A stretch of 64,000 nucleotides of DNA from Synergistaceae bacterium (GTDB lineage Bacteria; Synergistota; Synergistia; Synergistales; Aminobacteriaceae). This document shows positions 25,469 to 34,231 of this stretch, in pieces. The notes under the pieces were generated by a model. The model made no database searches. It worked only from the letters and a program-made list of their open reading frames with translations, and was not told the origin of the DNA. Each line of letters starts with the position of its first letter. Position 1 is the stretch's first letter. Both the position numbers and the translations under genes were made by a program. Location: the NCBI GenBank assembly GCA_031267575.1, contig JAIRYN010000047.1, positions 62,001 through 126,000 on the forward strand, in the 5' to 3' direction.

Positions 25469-26149
25469 TCACGTCTCTTTTTCGGAGAAAACGTAGATGA
25501 ATCCCTCGCCTCTTAATGTTTTGATGCGTTCACTTCCACAGGGATAAAGACCAATTTTGTGCCTCAACCGGCTTATATGTACACTCAGGCTCCTGTCAAA
25601 CGGAGAGTGAGAATGTCCCAGAACACTGATGGACAACTGTTCCAAGGATATTTTTTTACCCGTGCACGAAAGTAGAGCTTCGAGCAACCTGAACTCGACG
25701 TTCGTGAGTGAAATACCGCGCCGTCCAATTCTGACGGAACGGGACCGAAGATCCATTTCGAGGTCTTCTACTCGCAGGATATCCTCTGAGGTCATTTCGG
25801 ATAGACTGCCACGACGGAGCACGGCCCTGATCCTGGCCGAAAGCTCCCGCGTATCGAACGGCTTGCAGATGTAATCATCCGCTCCTGTTTCGAGCCCCAC
25901 TATTCTGTCCAGCGGATCTCCTTTGGCCGTCAGCATGATCACCGGTATTGGCGAGGTATTCCTGATTTCTTTCAGGATCTCGAAACCACTGCGGCCCGGC
26001 AACATGACGTCCAGGACAATAATGCCATACTCCCCATCGGCCAGTATCTCAAGCCCTTTATTTCCAGAATGTGCGTATGAGAACCCAAAACCTTCCATTT
26101 GAAAATAATCTCCGAGCAACGCGCAGAGTTCCACGTCGTCGTCGATCAT
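25469..26149 (-). CDS. OmpR/PhoB-family response regulator (CpxR-like)
   Basis: The protein has a receiver domain with DDD near the start, phospho-acceptor D47 in IIVLDVMLPG, a conserved Thr/Lys pair (MLTAKG, CKPFD), and a C-terminal winged helix (LTNVEFRLLEALLSCTG, then SVHISRLRHKIG). The first ATG (26149) leaves the receiver without the usual first-strand residues. The codons upstream read KSIL in frame, and GGGGGAGG precedes an ATT at 26164 by 8 bases, so translation may begin at ATT. It pairs with the histidine kinase downstream. Confidence 0.9.
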   Translation of the reverse strand: MIDDDVELCALLGDYFQMEGFGFSYAHSGNKGLEILADGEYGIIVLDVMLPGRSGFEILKEIRNTSPIPVIMLTAKGDPLDRIVGLETGADDYICKPFDTRELSARIRAVLRRGSLSEMTSEDILRVEDLEMDLRSRSVRIGRRGISLTNVEFRLLEALLSCTGKKISLEQLSISVLGHSHSPFDRSLSVHISRLRHKIGLYPCGSERIKTLRGEGFIYVFSEKET

Positions 26150-26407
26150 AAGTATGCTTTTAATTCTCTCTGCCTCCCCCTGTTTTTACATGTCGAGACG
26201 TCCTAATCATTAAAACACATCGCACGACTGTCTTTGCATTTCTTTACATTTTATGACATTATTTTACGTTTTTTTGCCGCATGTTAACGTTCTCCGTTCT
26301 ATTCTGAATGTACGTTGATTGAGGCATTTTTTGAGGTTTTGAGGAAGTCCATTGATGTTTTTATTAATTGATGTTTTTACAAAATTTTATAACGGGAGGA
26401 CATCATT

Positions 26408-27088
26408 ATGAGCGTCAGTTCTATATCGAGCAGCAGTATACAGTGGGAGGAATATCTTGAAAGACAGAAGAAATTACAACAACAGACAACACGCGAGGTA
26501 GTATCGAACGGGTCGAGCGGAGCCGCTAGTGTGCCAGCAACGAACCCTGCGGAACTTTTAGCCGAACTTCAGTCGTTACAGGAAGATCCTGAAAAATTAA
26601 AGGCTAGAGCCTACGAAATGGCGCTTCAAGTGGCGAACGAAGCAGAAAACGCCAATGGTCCGCACGCAAAGATGCTCAAAGACCTGTCATCCGAACTCAG
26701 CGCCATAGCGGAAAGCGGAGATCTGTCCGCACTGGAGGAAAAAGTCTCCCAAGCCTCGTCGAGAGCAAAACCCGCAGGCATGAAATTTTCTGGCCCCGGC
26801 GGCATGAGCGGAGGCACGGGTGCCTCCATAAAGTGGATTGAGGCCCTTGTGGACGAAGAAGATGAAGACGACGAAGACGACGAAGTTTCTCTCACTGAGA
26901 CGCTAGAAGAATACCTCGCCGAGCTAGAGGAAAATGAAAGCGACGAAAGTTCCGGCGCAGCTCTAAATCTGAAGGATATTGCGGCCGAAAATGCGGCAGC
27001 GAAGCTGCAAACTCGACTGACGAGTCGTTGGATCGAGATTTACGCCCAACAACAAGCACAATATTCCCAACTCAGTCTTTCGGCGTGA
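26408..27088 (+). CDS. Unknown acidic protein encoded directly upstream of fliD
   Basis: I do not recognise this 226-residue protein. It starts with a Ser-rich segment, has helical Ala/Glu-rich parts (about 50-125) likely to form coiled coils, a Gly-rich turn near 130-138, a run of Asp/Glu (about 149-160), and a helical C-terminus ending in Gln/Ser. It has no signal peptide or membrane segment. GGGAGGA precedes ATG 26408, and fliD begins 21 bp after the stop, so the two form an operon. A flagellar export or cap-related role is suggested only by position. Confidence 0.75.
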   Translation: MSVSSISSSSIQWEEYLERQKKLQQQTTREVVSNGSSGAASVPATNPAELLAELQSLQEDPEKLKARAYEMALQVANEAENANGPHAKMLKDLSSELSAIAESGDLSALEEKVSQASSRAKPAGMKFSGPGGMSGGTGASIKWIEALVDEEDEDDEDDEVSLTETLEEYLAELEENESDESSGAALNLKDIAAENAAAKLQTRLTSRWIEIYAQQQAQYSQLSLSA

Positions 27089-27109
27089 ATTCGACGGAGG
27101 TACGTTAAA

Positions 27110-30010
27110 ATGGCCATGTCCATTACGGGCATTGTGTCCGGCATAGACTGGGACAGTATGGTGTCAGAATTGCTCGAGAAAGTGAAACAGCCTGCTTATG
27201 TAATCTTGGATAAGCGGGACAGACTTGAGCGGACGAAAACCCTTTGGGAGGAACTCCAGGTCTCCATGCAAGCTCTGCAAAGCGCCCTGTCGCCCTTGAA
27301 GTTAGTCTCCACCTTCAAGGCGAAGGAGGTTGAAATCGAGAGGCTCGACCGCAACACCTCGTATAAGGGAGTTTTGACTGCGACCGTCAACGCGGATGCT
27401 GCGATCAACATCCACGAACTGGAGGTTGTGCAGTTGGCTAAAGCCCAAGTCAACCGTTCTAACCAGTTTTCGTCCGTCACGAGCCAATTCGGCAATATTT
27501 TGGGATCAAGCAGTTCTTATTTCTACATAAACGCCGGCGGGCACAAAGTACGTATTGACGTAGCCTCGACGGATACGCTGACTTCCCTCACGGACAAGAT
27601 CAACACGCAGCTCAAGACCCAGAGTTCCCCCGTCGGAGTAACGGCGAGCGTCGTGGATAACAAGCTCGTCCTTAAAAGCGACAACACGGGTTTGGGAGAT
27701 ACGACGCACACGGCGACAATAACGCGATCCGTCAACTCTTATGACACTGTGTTTTTCAGCACGAGCTCCGACAATACCGACTCCACCTATGACCCTCCTA
27801 CTTACACCCTCGACATGGAACTGGGCGGCGGTTTCGGCGAAGGGAGGATCACCATTATGGGCGCAGATGGCACAACTTACACGTCGGGCGTAGATTTCGA
27901 CGTTGTGGGCGGCGACTCTGTACGCTGGAGAATTTTGGATCCAGTGGTCCCCCCTCCAGGAGCCCTTTATTATGACACGTACACGGCGTATGCGGGAGAC
28001 ACGTTCTCGATGACGGCGACGCGTTCTTCAGATGGCAACGTGGATTCGTTGGTTTTGCCTTTCACGCCAAAGTCCGGAGGCGAGGTAAATGTCGAATTCG
28101 GAGGTAACACTTATTCCTCGACGGACGCGAATCCTGTTTTTCAAGTCACTTCCGATGGCTCGATACACTGGTTAGACACCAATAAACCGGTAGATGGAGA
28201 GAGTTACAAGGTAACCTATATCGCCGCAGGAGATGAAAGCGTTACTCTTGAGATCACACGCAATAATAAAGACGAGTTGTCAGTAAACTACGCCGATATC
28301 GTGGGAGGAACCACCACGATCCAGCAATCAGGAAGCCGGGTCTGGAGAGAAGGGATCGACTTCGACATCGTGCAGGATATCAACGGTAAGGCAGTAGTCC
28401 AGTGGTACACGGGAGGAGCCGGAGATGCCCCAGAGCCCAACAGCTCTTACGACATAACATTGTACAAAATCGACGGCACGACAGATACCATTAGCGTCAC
28501 ACGTAATGCTGAGGACACGTTCAGTTTGCCTCACAACGGCACGTTTGAAACCGATCCTCATGGGATGCACAAGATAACGTACAATGGCTTAACTTTCGAT
28601 TATAGTACCTCATCGGTCATAGATGCCTGGTCTTATGACGCCAAACTCGACTCTTCGAATCAGAATCTCGTGATAACATGGGCAGCGCCAAATCCAGCGT
28701 CAATGAATCCCCCCTCCCCTGGAATGCATTCGAAGACTCCTGCCTACGGGAGCACGTATACCGTTGAATACACCTATGGTGCCAACACTTTTTTCCTAAG
28801 CGACGACGGTAACGGTACTCTGGCCGCGTTTGGTTTGGATAACATGGACGCAGACCATTACACGGCGGCACAAGATGCACTGCTGGTGCTAAACGGCGAG
28901 ACGGTGAGTCGCTCCTCCAATTTCATAGGCGAGGGCTACGGGAATGAGCTGATCACGGGAATGACCCTGCAACTGAAGGGCGTAGGACAGGTGTCGCTTG
29001 ATGTTTCGCAGGACGCGGAGAGCGCCGTCACCGCGTTGCAGAATTGTGTCACAGCCTACAACGACATTTTAGACTGGATCAACGTGCGCATGACAGAAAA
29101 AGCACTAGACGATACCGCAAAGGCCACGGTGGACAGCGACGATTTTCGTATGAACTGGGGGCTTTTGAAAGGGAACTCTCTTCTGCGCACCACGAAGAAC
29201 TCCATGCGCCTACTGACGTCTCAAGTGTACGCCGCGTTGTTTACGGAGCGTGTCAGCCGTAACGCGATCTTCGGCACGATGTTGCAAAACGGAGTCCTCA
29301 GAGCGGAGAACTTTACCATTAGTGCGGGAGACCGCACCCTGAGCGTTACTGTAGATCCCAGCGACACGCTCTCGATGGTCGCGGCGAAAATCAACAACCC
29401 TCAGCTCGACGGGCAAAACAACCCGTTGTTTTACGACGCGAACGGAGAAGCCTACTCCATACCTCTTGCCAAAGCTGAGGTGGAGAACAACAAGCTGGTT
29501 ATACGGGGGGACGGCCAAGTTTCCCTTGGTGGTTCGACGTCTATGTTGTCGTCGCTTGGGTTGAATTACGAATATTCGACACTCTCTCAGATCGGAATAA
29601 AGCTCGCTTCTACGGGCACTGTGTCCGATGAGGGGAAAAGTGGCGAACTCAATTTTGACACCAGTACCTTCATGGCTGCTCTGGAAAACAACGCTGACGA
29701 CGTTTCGGCATTGGTAACGAGCTTTGCGACCCAAATGCAAACCTTCGTGGACAATATGATCAAGTCCTCTCAGAAAGAGGTGGCCTCCGGTTTCACCACG
29801 GCTCAAGGTTCTGTTGTGCGTGAGATGAACGCCATCGACACGGAAATCGCGTCAATCGACGAATATCTCGAAAAATTCGAAGCGAGGTTGCAGGCAAAAC
29901 AGGCAAGTCTTCAGGCTCAATTCGCTGCTGCTGAGGTCAGTCTTTCCACACTCGTTCAACAGGCATCATGGCTTGAAACCGTTACGGCACAGTTGCAATC
30001 GTCCTCGTAG
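27110..30010 (+). CDS. fliD: Flagellar hook-associated protein 2 (filament cap), enlarged
   Basis: The first 100 residues match FliD_N (GIVSGIDWDSMVSELLEKVK and following coiled coil). The last 330 match FliD_C, including the terminal coiled coil with MNAIDTEIASIDEYLEKFEA. FliD caps the growing filament and folds flagellin outside the cell. At 966 residues it is far longer than common FliD (about 450-700). The extra length lies at about residues 225-570, where four similar beta-rich segments of roughly 90 residues can be seen. GGAGGT precedes ATG 27110. No other intact flagellar gene is in the window. Confidence 0.92.
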   Translation: MAMSITGIVSGIDWDSMVSELLEKVKQPAYVILDKRDRLERTKTLWEELQVSMQALQSALSPLKLVSTFKAKEVEIERLDRNTSYKGVLTATVNADAAINIHELEVVQLAKAQVNRSNQFSSVTSQFGNILGSSSSYFYINAGGHKVRIDVASTDTLTSLTDKINTQLKTQSSPVGVTASVVDNKLVLKSDNTGLGDTTHTATITRSVNSYDTVFFSTSSDNTDSTYDPPTYTLDMELGGGFGEGRITIMGADGTTYTSGVDFDVVGGDSVRWRILDPVVPPPGALYYDTYTAYAGDTFSMTATRSSDGNVDSLVLPFTPKSGGEVNVEFGGNTYSSTDANPVFQVTSDGSIHWLDTNKPVDGESYKVTYIAAGDESVTLEITRNNKDELSVNYADIVGGTTTIQQSGSRVWREGIDFDIVQDINGKAVVQWYTGGAGDAPEPNSSYDITLYKIDGTTDTISVTRNAEDTFSLPHNGTFETDPHGMHKITYNGLTFDYSTSSVIDAWSYDAKLDSSNQNLVITWAAPNPASMNPPSPGMHSKTPAYGSTYTVEYTYGANTFFLSDDGNGTLAAFGLDNMDADHYTAAQDALLVLNGETVSRSSNFIGEGYGNELITGMTLQLKGVGQVSLDVSQDAESAVTALQNCVTAYNDILDWINVRMTEKALDDTAKATVDSDDFRMNWGLLKGNSLLRTTKNSMRLLTSQVYAALFTERVSRNAIFGTMLQNGVLRAENFTISAGDRTLSVTVDPSDTLSMVAAKINNPQLDGQNNPLFYDANGEAYSIPLAKAEVENNKLVIRGDGQVSLGGSTSMLSSLGLNYEYSTLSQIGIKLASTGTVSDEGKSGELNFDTSTFMAALENNADDVSALVTSFATQMQTFVDNMIKSSQKEVASGFTTAQGSVVREMNAIDTEIASIDEYLEKFEARLQAKQASLQAQFAAAEVSLSTLVQQASWLETVTAQLQSSS

Positions 30011-30079
30011 ACAAAGACAAGTTGAGCCATTGTCGAGAGTTCGGAACTTTTCTAAATTGTCTGATATATTAGTGATAAT

Positions 30080-30106
30080 TGGGGTGGGTATTTTCTTCCC
30101 GCCCCA
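30080..30106 (+). terminator. Stem-loop after fliD
   Basis: TGGGGTGGG pairs with CCCGCCCCA across a TATTTTCTT loop, 70 bp after the fliD stop. There is no T-tract after the stem, so termination strength is uncertain. Confidence 0.45.
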
Positions 30107-30339
30107 GATACAATTGTCACTGAAATGAAGGTCGCGGTACCCTAGCTATCTACTCTGACGAAGCACATGCCCAGATCTTTGCTGATTAAATTTAATAATC
30201 GGGTTTTTTGCCGAATTTGCAATGCTGACAATACCCCAAATAATTTGTTTAATGCTTTCGGCTTAAGTTTCATTTAAGTTCCATTTAAGTTCCATCGCTA
30301 GCCGCAATCAAAAGTGCATCTAAATTTTCACTGATCTTC

Positions 30340-30628
30340 GCCATGTTCCTTTGATGGGGTTGTCCGTCAGCAATGCCAGGGAAGTGGACGAAATGGAAGC
30401 CCGGTAACTGAAGCTGGATTTTAGAGAGGATGAAGCCGAAGAAGTCTAAGTAACAGCCACTGCCGGGCGCTGAAGTACGAGGTTCTGGAAGAGGCGGGAG
30501 TGGTACAACTAGTGGTACAACTTCAAGTGATCGACGCTCGTGACGGTCGGGTGATACGCAAGGTCCAGGTGGACGAGGTGATCAAGTTCATTGAGGTTAG
30601 AGACGCGCGCCCGTGCGTTTCTAATTAA
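30340..30628 (+). pseudogene. Decayed flaG-like gene
   Basis: The end of this region reads LKYEVLEEAGVVQL, then QVIDARDGRVIRKV and DEVIKFIE, the conserved end of FlaG proteins (bacterial FlaG, which affects filament length and lies next to fliD). Upstream the same protein is broken into three frames (SNAREVDEMEAR in another frame). A 12-bp tandem duplication (30499-30510, 30511-30522) adds VVQL in frame. There is no usable start, so it is probably non-functional. Confidence 0.55.
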
Positions 30629-30680
30629 AAAGAGATTTCCTGAAGCTCAAGTTTTTGATATTTTTTTGTGGGCATCGCGC

Positions 30681-31382
30681 TCACCATTCCTTTGGCTTAA
30701 AATCAACTGGAATGTTGATTTTCATCGTGTCGCCGGCCTGCTCTATGACATAGAAGCCGGCTTTCAGGACGGCTTTTTTGACTGAATCGTAAAAGACAGC
30801 TCCCGCGATGGCGCCGCGAATCTTGCGTTTGTCATTGTTTTCGTCTTTGTATTTCCTCAGGGTTTCCAATCGTTTCGCAAAGTTATTGATATCGGCGTTC
30901 TTCGGTTTAGATTTTACTTCCACAGCGACGATGTAATCTCTATTTTCCAACAAGATGTCGATCTCCGCGATAATCTTTCCCTGTTCGTCCTTGATCTTCT
31001 GATTTTCAGCGCTCCCCTTGAAGTGATAACCCAAGGCGTTGAATTTTTCTTGGATATTGGGGGCTACCAAATGTTCAGCCAGTTCACCGAAGCTGTTGTT
31101 TAGACCTCCGATGCTTCGACTGGTCTCCTCAACCTGTTGCGTTGTTTTTTCAATCTGTCGGGCGGTCTTCTCTAGTTGTAGGTCAGTTTTTTTCGATTCC
31201 TCTCGCAATTCCCGAATCAACCGGTCAGTTTCTTTCATCCGTAGATCAGTTTCTTTCATCCGTAGATCAGTCTCTTTCATCCGTAGATCAGTCTCTTTTG
31301 ATTCTTCCCGCAATTCCATTAACGCGGCCCAAACCTTTTCAAAGGTAAGGCCCATTTGAGGTTCTCGCCGTTGCGTTTCCAT
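30681..31382 (-). CDS. Coiled-coil protein with PD-(D/E)XK nuclease-like C-terminus
   Basis: The 233-residue protein has a long N-terminal coiled coil (residues 15-100) with MKETDLR repeated in tandem, then a compact domain holding EIDILLENRDYIVAVEVKSK, the E-x-D...E-x-K pattern of PD-(D/E)XK nuclease folds. Similar proteins occur in multicopy in spirochetes and Synergistota, function unproven. ATG 31382 is preceded by GGAGGT, so the longer frame to 31514 is not used. The repeat comes from 21-bp DNA units at 31226-31300, which keep the heptad register. Confidence 0.8.
   Translation of the reverse strand: METQRREPQMGLTFEKVWAALMELREESKETDLRMKETDLRMKETDLRMKETDRLIRELREESKKTDLQLEKTARQIEKTTQQVEETSRSIGGLNNSFGELAEHLVAPNIQEKFNALGYHFKGSAENQKIKDEQGKIIAEIDILLENRDYIVAVEVKSKPKNADINNFAKRLETLRKYKDENNDKRKIRGAIAGAVFYDSVKKAVLKAGFYVIEQAGDTMKINIPVDFKPKEW
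31226..31300. repeat. Tandem 21-bp units within a coiled-coil coding region
   Basis: CAGTTTCTTTCATCCGTAGAT and close variants occur at 31226, 31247 and 31268, with a partial unit at 31289. Each adds exactly seven residues (MKETDLR), one coiled-coil heptad. Confidence 0.9.
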
Positions 31383-31591
31383 CTGTCTACCTCCTCTTTT
31401 CTTATTTTCAGAGAGTATATAATAAAAAACAAAACACGGCAATTTGAAATTTCTAGAGTCTAAGGTTTGGGATTCACGTGGCAAACGCGTCGGGAATCGG
31501 CATGTTAAATACACTTTTCCTGACGCGTCTGTTTAACATTGCTGAAATAGAGAAAAATCGGTAATTGAAAAGAAATATATTTTCAGAGACA

Positions 31592-31633
31592 CAAAAACAA
31601 GGGGGACGATAAAATAAAAAAAGTCCTCCCTTG
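31592..31633 (-). terminator. Rho-independent terminator for the dCMP deaminase/HD gene pair
   Basis: On the minus strand a stem formed by 31623-31633 and 31598-31607 is followed by a T5 run (AAAAA at 31593-31597 on plus). It lies downstream of the HD gene and the element remnant, and just upstream of the next minus gene. A 16-bp tandem duplication lies beside it at about 31659-31690. Confidence 0.55.
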
Positions 31634-31819
31634 AACGGTCTATTCCTTGACTTAACCTAATTTAATTTTATCAAAATTTAATTTTATCAAAGATCGTAAG
31701 CGTCAAATTTGCTTTTGGAAATACGTAAAATACCTATTTAAAATCTCCCTTTTAAAATTTCCCCTTCCGCGACTATTTTTAAGCTCACATCACACCACGC
31801 AACAATTAGTATATGATCT

Positions 31820-32106
31820 ATTTGACATATTCCCACGACTAAAGTCATGGGATTGTAAGATCGACAAAGACAGCCGACTGAAACCGATCTTACGTCTTCT
31901 CCTTTAAGATAAGAGTAGATGTCCCCACTCTTAAGAGTAGATGCCCCTACTCTGAGAATATTTACAGCCTCATTAATATCCCGGTCGTGTTCCGCCCCGC
32001 ATCTCACGTTGATAAGCCATAAAAGGAGTTTAACATGAAAGTCGACATATGGCAAGAAACCAAATACAAAACAAACGCCGCTAACGGCGGCGTTGCAATT
32101 CTCACA
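31820..32106 (-). mobile_element. IS200/IS605-type deletion derivative (copy with tnpB 3' end)
   Basis: In the minus direction it holds a hairpin (AACGCCGC with GCGGCGTT, 32074-32094), a junction, then the last tnpB codons reading RCGAEHDRDINEAVNILRVG and onward through VGCLCRSYN, ending at the palindrome CCCACGACTAAAGTCATGGG near 31832. The body of tnpB is missing. It directly abuts the HD gene stop. Related copies lie at 42355, 45463 and 55276. Confidence 0.8.
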
Positions 32107-32108
32107 AG

Positions 32109-32678
32109 TTACCCCAACCCGATTTCCTTCTCGATGGGGCGCATAGCTAGAATGGTGTTTTCGATAACTTCCTCCAGGGGCATACCCATCATCTCCGCGC
32201 CCTTCTGGATGACCTCTCTGTCCACGCCCCGGGCGAAGGCTTTGTCTTTCCATTTTTTCTTCACGGATTTAACCTCTAGATCCGACAGAGAACGAGATGG
32301 GCGCACCAGCCCCGCGGTGATGACCAGTCCCGTGAGTTCGTCGATGGTGAACAACACCTTTTCCATGTCGTTCTCCGGCTTCACGTCGGTGCATATACCG
32401 TAGCCGTGAGATTGGACGGCGTGAATGACGCTTTCCTCGATTTCGGCTTGACGTAGCAGTTCGGGCGCCAGATTGCAGTGGCGCGACGGCTTGCTCATCG
32501 TCTTTTCCCAATCGATGTCGTGGAGAATGCCCACAACGCCCCAAAGGTCCTCGTCGCCGCCTAATTTCCGCGCGAAATGGCGCATCGTACCCTCCACCGC
32601 TAAAGCGTGTTTGATGTGGCTTTCGTCGTTATTGTGTTGCTTAAGCAATGCTAATGCTTCTTCCCTCGTCGGTATCAT
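32109..32678 (-). CDS. HD-domain metal-dependent phosphohydrolase
   Basis: The 189-residue protein has the HD pattern: H21 and H24 region in ESHIKHALAVEG, HDIDWE near residue 53, and a distal D (TIDELTGL). It resembles small HDIG-type proteins related to nucleotidases or tRNA-metabolism hydrolases; the substrate is not known. ATG 32678 follows GGAGGG at 6 bases. It lies 31 bp downstream of the dCMP deaminase gene, so a nucleotide-pool function is plausible. Confidence 0.85.
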   Translation of the reverse strand: MIPTREEALALLKQHNNDESHIKHALAVEGTMRHFARKLGGDEDLWGVVGILHDIDWEKTMSKPSRHCNLAPELLRQAEIEESVIHAVQSHGYGICTDVKPENDMEKVLFTIDELTGLVITAGLVRPSRSLSDLEVKSVKKKWKDKAFARGVDREVIQKGAEMMGMPLEEVIENTILAMRPIEKEIGLG

Positions 32679-32709
32679 TGAACTCCCTCCGTAACGCATT
32701 CTTATTTTT

Positions 32710-33240
32710 CTATTTTTTGAACCTAAAGACCGATTGCTTCATCCATTCTCGCGCTGCCTCCGCTTTGTCCTGAGGAAAGGGTTCGAAAACAACCTGAGTC
32801 TCCTTCCTCAGCTCTACCGCCAGTTTGTCGGGGTAGGACTCCATATAGACGACCCTCGCGATCCCCGCGTTTAAAATCACCTTGGTGCAGAGAGAGCAGG
32901 GTTCACAGGTGCAATAAAGCGCCCCTCCGTCCGTGGCGATACCCATACGCGCCGCCTGAGCAATGGCGTTGGACTCCGCGTGAGAGCCCCGGCACATCTC
33001 CTGTCGCTCCCCCGACGGCACATCTAATATCTCTCTCAAACAGCCGACCTCCATACAGTGAGCCGTTCTCGAAGGCGCTCCGTTGTAGCCCGTGCTGATG
33101 ATCTGCCGATTCTGAACGATCACTGCTCCTACCTGTCGGCGAAGGCACGTGCTCCTCGTCGCGGCCATCATCGCGATCGCGATGAAATAGGTATCCCAGT
33201 CCGGCCTGGTGTCTTTCAATTTTTTCAATTCTTGCGGCAT
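32710..33240 (-). CDS. dCMP deaminase (ComEB-like cytidine/deoxycytidylate deaminase)
   Basis: The 176-residue protein has the zinc deaminase motif HAE (GSHAESNAI) and the CxxC partner (TCEPCSLC), with an upstream extra Cys/His cluster (HCMEVGCLR) typical of dCMP deaminases. It converts dCMP to dUMP, a precursor of dTMP. The N-terminus WDTYFIAIAMMAATRSTC is typical of the family. It is the first gene of a short minus-strand unit with the HD hydrolase. Confidence 0.92.
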   Translation of the reverse strand: MPQELKKLKDTRPDWDTYFIAIAMMAATRSTCLRRQVGAVIVQNRQIISTGYNGAPSRTAHCMEVGCLREILDVPSGERQEMCRGSHAESNAIAQAARMGIATDGGALYCTCEPCSLCTKVILNAGIARVVYMESYPDKLAVELRKETQVVFEPFPQDKAEAAREWMKQSVFRFKK

Positions 33241-33383
33241 TGAGCACCCCTTCCCTCTAGTGTAAACTCTAAAGACCTATTATAGTATTTTTATGTGGTA
33301 ATTATTGTAAAAAAGGATTGTAAAGTGTAGGGTGTGAACAGTACGATAGAAATATAATTAAATCTATGTTAATATATGTAATT

Positions 33384-33524
33384 ATGAATAGATTGTTAAA
33401 CATAGGTGAAGCATCTGAAACATTAGGGGTTTCAATCACAATGCTACGGCGTTGGGAAAAAATCGGGCGAATTAAAGCAGAATACATAGTAGGCGGCCAT
33501 CATGTTGATGTTGATAGCGCATAG
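33384..33524 (+). pseudogene. IS607 serine-recombinase TnpA, N-terminal fragment
   Basis: Forty-six codons give a MerR-like helix-turn-helix (NIGEASETLGVSITMLRRWE, then IVGGHHVDVD), the N-terminus of IS607-family serine transposases. The catalytic resolvase domain is missing; the frame stops inside the following tnpB remnant. Confidence 0.75.
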
Positions 33525-34212
33525 GATAGACCTCAACCCGAACAACAAGCAAGCAACATATTTTGCCCGTGCGGCAGGTTGCGCCCGGTTGGCGTACAAT
33601 TGGGCGTTGGCTGAGGCGTTGGTTGAGTTGAATGGAAGCGGCAGTACGAGGCGTGGAAAGCCGACCCGGCAAACCCAAAACCTAACCAGATGGCACTACG
33701 GCGCAAACTGACGATACCCTAGATGATTCATGCCTTCCGAAGGCCGACCCCCAAGGCGTGGCAGGAGTGGATTTAGGAGTGGATTGAGGTATTATGACAC
33801 TGGCGGTGCTCTCGACGGGAGAATGCGTAGTTGGACCGAAGGCGCATAAGGTGTTACTGCAACGCTTGCGGCACGCTTCTCGTGATTTTTGTGGCAAGAT
33901 ATGCTCGTGCTGCGGAGAAAAGCTAGGAGAGTTGCCGCTATCGGTTCGGGAATGGACGTGTCCGCAATGTGGCGCACGTCATGATGGTGACGTAAACGCC
34001 GCAGTCAAATTAAGAAATTACGCCGTGAGTTCCATGGTGTCAGCCTGGTGTCAGCCTGGTGTCAGTCTGTGGAGAGGAAAGCTCTGGCCGTCGTCGCGAG
34101 ATGGTCGCGAGATGGTCGCGAGATGATGGTGAAACTGGCCTCGGTGAAGCAGGAAGCCAACAGTAAACTTGCTCCTGATCATCTTTGCTCGGATTTATTC
34201 AGATTTGCATAG
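33502..34212 (+). pseudogene. IS607-type tnpB (RNA-guided nuclease family), decayed
   Basis: The 5' part reads LNPNNKQATYFARAAGCARL and LAYNWALAE, as TnpB N-termini do, then shifts frame (WKRQYEAWKADPANPKP), hits stops and lacks the whole RuvC core. The 3' part resumes with CSCCGEKLGELPLSVREWTC and CGARHDGDVNAAVKLRNYA, the zinc ribbon and last RuvC Asp. It ends SDLFRFA at 34212. Small tandem duplications (GGTGTCAGCCT, GAGATGGTCGC) occur near 34040-34125. It is non-functional. Confidence 0.85.
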
Positions 34213-34231
34213 GTTTGACAGAACGGTGGAG

